Shown here: positions 5,842 through 11,176 of the stretch, one piece after another
How positions within the stretch are numbered: the first letter of the stretch is position 1
Layout: every line of letters starts with the position of its first letter
Source of the DNA: CCY15215 sp034932145
GTDB lineage: Bacteria; Cyanobacteriota; Cyanobacteriia; Cyanobacteriales; Spirulinaceae
Reading direction: 5' to 3'
Assembly (NCBI RefSeq): GCF_034932145.1
Contig: NZ_JAYGHV010000175.1
Span: 1 to 11,176, forward strand
Length of the DNA stretch: 11,176 nucleotides
Program-made: the position numbers and the translations under genes
The notes under the pieces: generated by a model
Databases searched by the model: none
What the model was told of the DNA's origin: nothing
The model's input: only the letters and a program-made list of their open reading frames with translations

Positions 5842-7083
5842 CTAACTGTCTTGTAAGATAGTTTTAGAAACAATGCGAGTTTTCTTGCGATCGCTCTCGG
5901 ATAAGTCCCCTCCTTCTTGGAGTTGCGTTGCACTTCTTTGCAAGACGGTTGCGGCACCGCGATCGCCCATTTGTAAAGCCGTTTTGGCCGCCGTTTGCAA
6001 CATGGTTGCGGCTCCTGTTTTATCTCCTTGCTGGAGTTTCGTTTCCGCGATTTGAGTTTGACGATATTTAGCCAATGCAAGGATAGACTGCTGCACGGTA
6101 TTATTGGGCGCGGGTTGATAAAGTTGCTGTGCCTGTACCAACACGGGAATATTCTCAGAGAATAGCCCTTCTTGTCCCAAGCCAGGATCGTCATAGCGCA
6201 CCTGTATATTGGCAATAAGATGCTCTCCCGCAGGGAGTCGATCGATATAGAGATTAGCCAGCACTACCCGCTCTTCCTTCATTAAATCCCCCAAACGCAC
6301 GCTATAGCGATCGCCTTCGGGTTGTACGGGGAGTTCAATGGTGTCCGGTGCAACTTGAGCGACGGGTTTAAGTTCGGCCAGCCTCGTCCCCATAGCCAGA
6401 TCGAACAATAAGTAAGCATTGGTTAAACCCACAGATTGAATGCGGGTAAAAAGTTTGCCAAACTCCTCTAGGGCTTGTTCGGGTTGTTCGATATAGGATA
6501 GCGCTCCTCCTGCGGTATCGGCAATTTTTTCGAGAATATCTTGATTCCAATGGGAGCCAAAGCCCAAAGTATTGAGGGTAATATTATATTCTGAAGCCAA
6601 TTTAGCCAGTTTCAAGCAGCGATCGTTATCCCCGTGTTCGTTTTCCCCATCCGTAAGGAGAAAAATCTGGGAAGTCTTATCCTCTTTACCTTTAGCGACT
6701 TCTTCCATGCCTAATTTCAGTCCTTCATCGATCGCCGTCCCCCCATCGGGTTTAAGTTTTTCAATGCGCCGTTTCACCTCATCAATATTTTCTACGGTTT
6801 GATTGGGAATGAGGACTTTAGCGCGGTGATCGAAAGTAATGATGGAAATGCGATCGCTGGGTTTGAGTTTATCCACTAAATTGATCGCAGCTTCTTTTAC
6901 GGTTTTGAGGGGTTTTCCGTTCATCGAACCGCTATGATCCAACACGAGACACAAATTAAGCGGTAATGTACTATCTTGTTCTCCTGCTAAAGCAGAGAGG
7001 GAAATCGAGAGTTGACGTTGACTGCTGGCTTGATTGGCATCAATGTGGGAATCATTGAGAATAGGGTGCAAACCGACTTTCAT
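5842..7083 (-). CDS. VWA-domain protein with complete MIDAS
   Basis: This 413-residue protein has a von Willebrand factor type A domain at about residues 40-215. The metal-ion-dependent adhesion site is complete: DxSxS at 49-53 (DHSGS), T116 in GGTAI and D145 in LLTDGEN. About 220-320 is a beta-rich segment like those that follow VWA domains in bacterial proteins. About 330-400 is alanine- and glutamine-rich, helical and TPR-like (KLQQGDKTGAATMLQTAAK). The start MKVGLHPIL has no signal peptide or membrane helix, so it is probably cytosolic. Such proteins bind partners through a divalent metal; the partner is not indicated here, and no MoxR-type ATPase gene is adjacent. The ATG at 7083 has no clear Shine-Dalgarno. 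Upstream lies a transposon remnant, so the promoter must be in or beyond that short gap. Confidence 0.9.
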   Translation of the reverse strand: MKVGLHPILNDSHIDANQASSQRQLSISLSALAGEQDSTLPLNLCLVLDHSGSMNGKPLKTVKEAAINLVDKLKPSDRISIITFDHRAKVLIPNQTVENIDEVKRRIEKLKPDGGTAIDEGLKLGMEEVAKGKEDKTSQIFLLTDGENEHGDNDRCLKLAKLASEYNITLNTLGFGSHWNQDILEKIADTAGGALSYIEQPEQALEEFGKLFTRIQSVGLTNAYLLFDLAMGTRLAELKPVAQVAPDTIELPVQPEGDRYSVRLGDLMKEERVVLANLYIDRLPAGEHLIANIQVRYDDPGLGQEGLFSENIPVLVQAQQLYQPAPNNTVQQSILALAKYRQTQIAETKLQQGDKTGAATMLQTAAKTALQMGDRGAATVLQRSATQLQEGGDLSESDRKKTRIVSKTILQDS

Positions 7084-7150
7084 GGTAATTAGGACTCTTA
7101 GAGCTTCACTTTCTTAGGATAGCTTGCTTGCTGGCAAGACGATGGGAATT

Positions 7151-7180
7151 GTTGACACTCCTCTGCCTAAAGGCGAGAGG
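7151..7180 (-). mobile_element. IS200/IS605-type right-end hairpin
   Basis: On the minus strand CCTCTCGCC, TTTA and GGCAGAGG form a stem (7160-7167 with 7172-7180, one bulged G), followed by AGTGTCAAC (7151-7159). A subterminal hairpin of this form just after tnpB and before a GTGTCAA-like edge is typical of cyanobacterial IS200/IS605 right ends. In active elements this region also supplies the TnpB guide RNA scaffold. The left end is not found, so the element is truncated. Confidence 0.6.
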
Positions 7181-7439
7181 ATTCTTCCCTCACAGGGAGA
7201 AGCCTTGTAAAAGCAGTGCCTTTACTTGGTCTTACTCTCCCTCCCGAAGCAGTAGCGGTATGCCCTACCGCCAAAATTCGTAAACCTTCATCTCGAATAT
7301 TCTTAGCTGCGTTAATATCTCTATCGTGGACAGAAGTTTTAGGTGTAGTCAAAGAACTCGATCGCGCTTTAGGAGAAGCAGGATTATAAAAGTTGGGAAA
7401 AGATGGCGATAGAAGCAAAGCCAATTTTTCGAGTATCAT
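7167..7439 (-). pseudogene. tnpB (IS605 OrfB) C-terminal remnant
   Basis: The last 55 or so residues of this 90-codon frame match the C terminus of IS605-type TnpB: HDRDINAAKNI (38-48), holding the final RuvC aspartate of the RNA-guided nuclease, then EGLRILAVGHTATASGG and VREESSRL. The first 35 codons are unlike TnpB, and the zinc-finger cysteines normally just before HDRDINA are absent. Intact TnpB proteins have about 400 residues, so the domains supplying the other catalytic residues are gone. The TAG stop lies in the right-end hairpin. No TnpA is present. Convincing homology covers 7167-7334; sequence beyond that may be host DNA joined by deletion. It is inactive. Confidence 0.8.
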
Positions 7440-7466
7440 TGCTGATAACTCATTTTTCTGATTTGA

Positions 7467-7841
7467 CTAATCCGCCACAAATTTTAATGCGCGATCGCTA
7501 TTTTGTGCCTTTTGACATAAATTCAATAAATCCTCAAAGAATTTCTGAATCTCCTGAATTTCTATTGGTTCAGCTTCAATTTCCGTAACTTTAATATTGC
7601 TTAAAAGTGATTTGAGATACTCAATATCTTTTAATAAAAGAGCCACTTCAATCGGAGATAAAAGAGCATCACCTTCTTGGCCATAGTAATATTGCCAAAG
7701 TTGTGCTAGAATTTGAAATTCGTGTTGATGTTGTTCTGTAATATATTGATATGTAGCCAGCCAAATTTGTTCTGGTAGTCCACAATATCCTAATTCTTTG
7801 AGAAGGTTGCCTTGCACATCGCAAATGTAAATATCCCGCAT
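7467..7841 (-). CDS. Small acidic protein, putative immunity partner
   Basis: I do not recognise this 124-residue family. It is strongly acidic (20 Asp+Glu against 9 Lys+Arg by count), rich in Leu, Ile, Gln and Tyr, with a short beta-like start (MRDIYICDVQGNLL) and mainly helical sequence after it, including LLKDIEYLKSLL and IQKFFEDLLNLCQKA. There is no signal peptide or membrane segment, so it should stay in the cytosol. It begins 17 bases after the stop of the exported cysteine-rich gene, with GAGG four bases before the ATG, so it is very likely co-transcribed with it. A small acidic cytosolic protein directly after an exported basic one is the usual arrangement of toxin and immunity genes. 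That role is inferred; a plain hypothetical protein is the alternative. The IS605 remnant lies just downstream. Confidence 0.75.
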   Translation of the reverse strand: MRDIYICDVQGNLLKELGYCGLPEQIWLATYQYITEQHQHEFQILAQLWQYYYGQEGDALLSPIEVALLLKDIEYLKSLLSNIKVTEIEAEPIEIQEIQKFFEDLLNLCQKAQNSDRALKFVAD

Positions 7842-7858
7842 TCTTCCTCTTTTTTAAT

Positions 7859-8371
7859 TTATTGACCAGGGAACTGAGTAACAACGATATTGCCGTTAGT
7901 GTCGTAGATAACACTTCCAGTTCTTGTTAAATTACAACTATTATTTCTGCTTGTTCCTATATTACTGTTGAGAGTTGCTACAGCTTTGATGCGACCATTA
8001 TTTTGATGTTTTTCAACGCAAGTATTAGAGTTTTTAATTGCATTACAAAACTTTCGCATATTAGCTTCACTGCCACAATAACTAGGAATAAAAATACTCT
8101 TATTGTCATTAACACAACTGGCATTACAATGGCGATCGCGGATATGCCGGAAAGCTAAATTAGTACAGTCAATACTAGGACAACCTCCCGCAGCATACAA
8201 ATTAGGAGAGGAAGAGATAGGAGTGTCGGGAAGAGCAGAATTTGTAGGAGTGTAGAGGAGAGAAGAGTCATGGGTTGGAGAAGAATGTACCCTCAAACCA
8301 ATGGCGATCGCAATAGTCAGTATTGCTAAAGTAAATTTGATTGAAAATGAAATAATATTTTTTTTGTTCAT
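7859..8371 (-). CDS. Exported eight-cysteine protein, putative RNase-like toxin
   Basis: The 170-residue product has an N-terminal Sec-type signal or anchor (KK at 3-4, hydrophobic 6-26), a Ser/Pro/Thr-rich linker (about 28-60) and a C-terminal domain (64-170) with eight cysteines (64, 69, 82, 86, 99, 109, 118, 146), enough for four disulfides outside the cytoplasm. The domain carries FRHIRDRHC (His76, His81), KSIFIPSYC (91-99), a Gly/Arg segment IGTSR (138-142) and a final GNIVVTQFPG (160-169). A two-His motif, an S/T-x-F strand and a closing VVTxFP strand recall BECR-fold RNase toxins (barnase, EndoU, colicin D and E5 group); I rely on motif memory here. The domain is basic. The ATG overlaps the DUF29 stop (TAATG), and a perfect AAGGAG (8379-8384) lies seven bases upstream. 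The family itself is not recognised, and a structural secreted protein is possible. Confidence 0.8.
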   Translation of the reverse strand: MNKKNIISFSIKFTLAILTIAIAIGLRVHSSPTHDSSLLYTPTNSALPDTPISSSPNLYAAGGCPSIDCTNLAFRHIRDRHCNASCVNDNKSIFIPSYCGSEANMRKFCNAIKNSNTCVEKHQNNGRIKAVATLNSNIGTSRNNSCNLTRTGSVIYDTNGNIVVTQFPGQ

Positions 8372-8835
8372 TACTTTTCTCCTTGGGATAAAAAATCGGA
8401 ATTTAAAACTTCTTCAGAGGTAAAAGGAAATTTATGAGGAAACATTTCAATCGCTAATTCTGTTTCCTCTGCTGCATCTTCTCGTGCATAATCATAACAT
8501 TCTCTCAATATCTTTAAATAGAGTGGTTTAAGACTGGGACTATCCGTTAAAAGAAAATCAATTTGGCGACGTTGTTCGCGAATTGTACTCAACCAACTTT
8601 TTGAACGTTTGTCTTCTTGATATTTCCATTTCAGTAAATGAACCAGCAAAACAATTAAACGACTTTTTAGTTCTCGTTTTTCAGAACGTCCCATGCTTGC
8701 TAATTCTTCAATTAAATTATGGCGATCGAGTGCGTTCCATTCATTAGTTTTTAATTGTCGAATAGTTTCCTGTAACCATAACTGAAAATCGCGATCGTAA
8801 AGTGTTGAAGTAGATATTTCTGAAACCTGCATCAT
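8371..8835 (-). CDS. DUF29 family protein
   Basis: This is a typical DUF29 protein (PF01724), a family of unknown function abundant in cyanobacteria. From the proposed start it has 154 residues: LYDRDFQLWLQETIRQL (12-28), LIEELASMGRSEKRELKSRL (41-60), VLLVHLLKWKYQ (62-73), SWLSTIREQRRQI (80-92), DSPSLKP (98-104) and MFPHKFPFTSEEVLNSDFL (131-149). It is all-helical and soluble by composition. The frame extends to an ATG at 8898, but that ATG sits in the arm of the hemL terminator hairpin, and the extra 21 residues are unlike the family. I therefore place the start at the paired ATGs 8835 and 8832. The stop overlaps the next gene's ATG by one base, so the two are translationally coupled. Whether DUF29 helps the downstream pair or is only a neighbour cannot be told. 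Confidence 0.9.
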   Translation of the reverse strand: MMQVSEISTSTLYDRDFQLWLQETIRQLKTNEWNALDRHNLIEELASMGRSEKRELKSRLIVLLVHLLKWKYQEDKRSKSWLSTIREQRRQIDFLLTDSPSLKPLYLKILRECYDYAREDAAEETELAIEMFPHKFPFTSEEVLNSDFLSQGEK

Positions 8836-8838
8836 TTC

Positions 8839-8866
8839 ACAATATGAACTACGAGAATTGTAACAA
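8839..8866 (-). promoter_or_regulatory. Candidate promoter of the DUF29 cluster
   Basis: On the minus strand TTGTTA (8866-8861) and TATTGT (8844-8839) are separated by 16 bases. They directly follow the hemL terminator T-run, which suits a new transcript. Transcription would start almost at the proposed ATG (8835), giving a nearly leaderless mRNA, which weakens the call. Confidence 0.3.
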
Positions 8867-8903
8867 AAAAAGATGAGGATGGTCAACCCAACCCCCATCT
8901 TTT
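8865..8903 (-). terminator. Intrinsic terminator of hemL
   Basis: Read on the minus strand, AAAAGATGGGG (8903-8893) pairs with CCTCATCTTTT (8878-8868) with one G-T wobble. The loop is 14 bases, and the T-run of seven begins within the right arm and ends at 8865. It starts 26 bases after the hemL stop. It separates hemL from the DUF29 cluster, and its left arm contains the ATG of the longest DUF29 frame. Confidence 0.75.
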
Positions 8904-8929
8904 GTACTTAACTCTTCGCAAGCTAGTCT

Positions 8930-10231
8930 TTACAAATCTGCCATTACTTTCTGGGCTGCTTCTAAGGTTTTATCGATGTCTTCATCAGTATGAGCTAAAG
9001 AAGTAAATCCCGCTTCAAATTGAGAAGGAGCAAGATAAATTCCCTGTTCCAACATCCCACGATGATAGCGAGAAAATTTCGCCAGATCCGACTTTTTGGC
9101 ATCGTCGTAATTGTGGACGGGATCTCCCCCGAAAAAGAGGCCAAACATTCCACTAATATGACCGCCAGAAGTTGCGTGACCCGTCTCTTTCGCAATTTTT
9201 TGCAAACCTGTAATTAATTTTTTGGTGACGCGATCGAGATGTTCGTAACTACCAGGTTTTTGCAATAATTTCAAAGTTTCGATCCCCGCAGTCATTGCTA
9301 AAGGATTCCCAGAAAGTGTTCCCGCTTGATACATGGGACCCGCAGGAGCAACCATAGCCATAATATCCTTACGACCGCCATAAGCTCCAACGGGAAGACC
9401 GCCACCAATCACTTTCCCTAAAGTTGTCAGATCGGGAGTTACGCCAAACTTCTCTTGTGCGCCACCGTAAGCGATGCGAAATCCTGTCATGACCTCGTCA
9501 AACATTAATAATGCGCCATTTTCTTGCGTAATCACGCGCAATCCTTCCAAAAATCCAGCATCGGGAGGAATAAAGCCAGAATTGCCCACTACAGGCTCGA
9601 GAATAACACCAGCAATTTCCTCGGGATTGTCTGCAAATAGCTTTTTAACGGCTTCTAAATCATTGTAGGGAGCGTTGAGGGTATCGCTGGCGGTTGTTTT
9701 GGGAACTCCAGGAGAATCTGGTAAACCTAATGTTGCCACACCGGAGCCTGCTTTAACTAAGAACATATCGGCGTGACCGTGATAGCAGCCTTCAAACTTA
9801 ATCACTTTATCGCGTCCAGTAAAGGCTCGCATCAAGCGCAACACGGACATACAGGCTTCTGTACCTGAATTGACAAAACGAACCATATCGATGCTGGGAA
9901 CAGCATCAATGACCATTTCCGCTAGGGTATTTTCTAGGGTGCAAGGAGCGCCAAAACTGGTTCCTTTGTCTAAAGCAGCTTTTAATGCTTTAATTACGTC
10001 AGGATGGGCATGACCGCAAATAGCGGGACCCCAAGTGCCGACATAATCAGTATATTGGTTGCCATCAATATCCCAAATTTGGGAGCCTTTGACGCGATCG
10101 AAGACGATGGGTTGGCCGCCAACGGACTTAAATGCTCTCACGGGAGAACTGACTCCTCCAGGCATCAATTTTTGAGCAGCCGTAAAAATCTCTTCGGATT
10201 TGCTGGTATTCAAAGATGTAGTTGCTACCAA
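8930..10231 (-). CDS. hemL: Glutamate-1-semialdehyde 2,1-aminomutase HemL
   Basis: HemL converts glutamate-1-semialdehyde to 5-aminolevulinate, the committed precursor of chlorophyll, heme and phycobilins, using pyridoxal phosphate. I start it at TTG 10231, giving 433 residues that begin MVATTSLNTSKSEEIF, close to other cyanobacterial HemL proteins. AAGGAG (10243-10238) lies six bases upstream. With this start the PLP lysine in TTLGKVIGGGLP is K273 and the mobile-loop serine in GSGVATLGLPDSPG is S163, the numbering of the well-studied Synechococcus enzyme. D245 is in FDEVMTGFR. PGGVSSPVRAF, SGTEA and AGTLSGNPLAM are also present. The frame extends upstream to an ATG at 10396, but those 55 residues are low-complexity and run into the tsaB leader. 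The gene is divergent from tsaB and ends in its own terminator. Confidence 0.97.
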   Translation of the reverse strand: MVATTSLNTSKSEEIFTAAQKLMPGGVSSPVRAFKSVGGQPIVFDRVKGSQIWDIDGNQYTDYVGTWGPAICGHAHPDVIKALKAALDKGTSFGAPCTLENTLAEMVIDAVPSIDMVRFVNSGTEACMSVLRLMRAFTGRDKVIKFEGCYHGHADMFLVKAGSGVATLGLPDSPGVPKTTASDTLNAPYNDLEAVKKLFADNPEEIAGVILEPVVGNSGFIPPDAGFLEGLRVITQENGALLMFDEVMTGFRIAYGGAQEKFGVTPDLTTLGKVIGGGLPVGAYGGRKDIMAMVAPAGPMYQAGTLSGNPLAMTAGIETLKLLQKPGSYEHLDRVTKKLITGLQKIAKETGHATSGGHISGMFGLFFGGDPVHNYDDAKKSDLAKFSRYHRGMLEQGIYLAPSQFEAGFTSLAHTDEDIDKTLEAAQKVMADL

Positions 10232-10237
10232 AATTTT

Positions 10238-10243
10238 CTCCTT
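10238..10243 (-). promoter_or_regulatory. Shine-Dalgarno fixing the hemL TTG start
   Basis: Perfect AAGGAG on the minus strand, with spacer AAAATT and then TTG at 10231-10229. No ATG or GTG lies at a suitable distance, and homology to HemL begins just after the TTG. Confidence 0.8.
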
Positions 10244-10403
10244 CTTTGTAATTGAATCTTGTTTTGCGCGATCGCCATGTTTGCCTTGAGGGGCAAGGGA
10301 ATGAGAATAAGGGGACGATCGGCAAAAATGCACGCTGCGATCGCGTTTGCCCGTTACAGGTTGCCAATTCCCTTTAAACTTTGAGATAGGCGACATTTTA
10401 ACA

Positions 10404-10420
10404 GTTATCCGTTATCCGTT
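10404..10420. repeat. Short heptamer repeat in the hemL-tsaB spacer
   Basis: GTTATCC occurs twice in direct tandem (10404-10410, 10411-10417), followed by GTT. It resembles the GTTGATA heptamer array after tsaB and the short tandem heptamers known in cyanobacteria. The rest of the divergent spacer (10244-10472) contains two HIP1 octamers; no convincing promoter could be chosen by eye. Confidence 0.5.
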
Positions 10421-10472
10421 TTCGGGAAATTGCGCTTCTATTCCCTCGATCTTTTTGCTTCTTCGTTTCGTT

Positions 10473-11117
10473 ATGATTCTTGATTCTCCTCAAACTTACG
10501 CTCTCGCGTTGCATACCACCAGTTCTCAATTGGGATTGGCGATGGATAATTTTGCTGGGGATTCTCGCGATCGCCTTTGGAACCTGCAGCGAGAGTTATC
10601 CACTCACTTGCATTCCCATCTGGTAGACTTTATTCAACCCCAAACATGGGCGAATCTAGCTTTTCTCGCCGTCGCTAAGGGGCCTGGCAGCTTTACCAGT
10701 ACCCGTATTGGGCTAGTAACGGCACGTACCCTCGCCCAGCAACTCGATCGCCCTTTATTTGCTATTTCTTCTCTAGCGGGGTTTGCTTGGTCGCAAAAGG
10801 AGTTATTTCAGCCAGGCGATCGCATTATGGTTGAATATCCTGGCAAACGCGAAGCAATTTTTAGCGCAATTTATCAATTTATCTCCGATCGAGATGGGTT
10901 CAAGATAATTCTGCCCGATGGGGTTATGACTTTGGAACAGTGGCAGAAAAAACAACAAGATTTAGACTCTTCCGCAATTCTCCTTCAAGTCCCGTTAGAT
11001 TTAGGGCAAACTGCCAACAGCATTTTAGAATTAGCTGCCCTCGCTTGGAAACAAGGCGATCGCCCCCATTGGTCCCAAGCACTCCCCTTTTACGGACAAC
11101 ACCGTGTGATTAGTTGA
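10473..11117 (+). CDS. tsaB: tRNA t6A threonylcarbamoyl transfer protein TsaB
   Basis: TsaB (YeaZ) partners TsaD and TsaE in placing threonylcarbamoyl on A37 of ANN-decoding tRNAs. It has an ASKHA fold and acts in the cytosol. The start MILDSPQTYALALHTTSSQLGLAM gives 214 residues, a little shorter than E. coli TsaB. The family signature AVAKGPGSFTSTRIGLVTAR is at about 67-86, where many homologues have GSFTGxRIG, followed by ISSLAG (98-103). The frame is open upstream to 10347, but the extra 42 residues are unlike the family, so the ATG at 10473 is preferred even though no Shine-Dalgarno precedes it. The TGA stop lies inside the first heptamer of the repeat array at the end of the window. The gene is divergent from hemL and has no operon partner here. 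Other t6A genes are not in the window. Confidence 0.9.
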   Translation: MILDSPQTYALALHTTSSQLGLAMDNFAGDSRDRLWNLQRELSTHLHSHLVDFIQPQTWANLAFLAVAKGPGSFTSTRIGLVTARTLAQQLDRPLFAISSLAGFAWSQKELFQPGDRIMVEYPGKREAIFSAIYQFISDRDGFKIILPDGVMTLEQWQKKQQDLDSSAILLQVPLDLGQTANSILELAALAWKQGDRPHWSQALPFYGQHRVIS

Positions 11118-11170
11118 TAGTTGATAGGTGATAGGTAAGTAGTTGATAGTTGATAGTTGATAGTTGATAG
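11112..11170. repeat. AGTTGAT heptamer tandem array (STRR type)
   Basis: Eight consecutive heptamers can be read: two AGTTGAT (11112-11125), two variants AGGTGAT and AGGTAAG, one extra T, then four perfect AGTTGAT (11141-11168) and a partial unit. Short tandemly repeated heptamers (STRR) are known from cyanobacterial genomes. The tsaB stop codon TGA (11115-11117) is part of the first unit. The array may continue beyond the window. Confidence 0.85.
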
Positions 11171-11176
11171 CGGGGA

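Noticed and set aside
5787..6215. Minus-strand frame of 142 codons
   Set aside because: It overlaps the VWA gene in another phase and shows no family signature.
7403..7588. Plus-strand frame of 61 codons between the tnpB stub and the acidic gene
   Set aside because: It is antisense to the acidic gene and the tnpB stub, with no ribosome binding site or recognisable motif.
10232..10396. N-terminal extension of HemL to the ATG at 10396
   Set aside because: The residues are unlike HemL, and the TTG with a perfect Shine-Dalgarno fits the family start.
10347..10472. N-terminal extension of TsaB to the ATG at 10347
   Set aside because: It would overlap the divergent hemL leader and adds 42 residues absent from the family.

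Overview
The window is cyanobacterial chromosome. About thirty copies of the octamer GCGATCGC (HIP1) are scattered through genes and spacers, where fewer than one is expected by chance. The recognisable proteins (BioD, IlvD, a 433-residue HemL, TsaB, DUF72, DUF29, Uma2, pentapeptide-repeat and VWA proteins) are also of cyanobacterial type. The genus cannot be fixed from this sequence. The dispersed hairpin repeats and heptamer repeats suggest a repeat-rich, possibly filamentous species.

Layout. 1-609: hairpin repeats, a foldback dispersed repeat and a decayed Uma2-type endonuclease gene with an internal deletion. 610-1464 (+): DUF72 protein. 1709-2389 (-): bioD. 2390-2798: a dense cluster of tandem, inverted and hairpin repeats, partly bracketed by an imperfect inverted repeat like that of a small non-autonomous element. 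2799-4487 (-): ilvD. 4488-4908: divergent spacer. 4909-5781 (+): pentapeptide-repeat protein, ending in a terminator built around HIP1. 5842-7083 (-): VWA-domain protein. 7151-7439 (-): the 3' end of an IS200/IS605-type tnpB and its right-end hairpin.

7467-8835 (-) is a tight three-gene cluster: a DUF29 protein, then an exported eight-cysteine basic protein, then a strongly acidic 124-residue protein. The second gene overlaps the first by one base (TAATG) and has a perfect AAGGAG; the third follows after 17 bp. I read the last two as a possible exported RNase-like toxin (BECR-like pattern) with its immunity protein. This is the most interesting part of the window, but it is an inference from motifs, charge and gene order.

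8930-10231 (-) is hemL, which very probably starts at a TTG with a perfect Shine-Dalgarno and ends in its own intrinsic terminator. That terminator hairpin contains the ATG of the longest DUF29 reading frame, which argues for an internal DUF29 start. 10473-11117 (+) is tsaB, divergent from hemL; its stop codon lies in the first unit of a heptamer repeat that runs to the end of the window.

The metabolic genes (biotin, branched-chain amino acid and tetrapyrrole synthesis, tRNA t6A modification) are unrelated housekeeping genes, separated by repeats and mobile remnants. Except in the three-gene cluster, adjacent genes do not look like operons.
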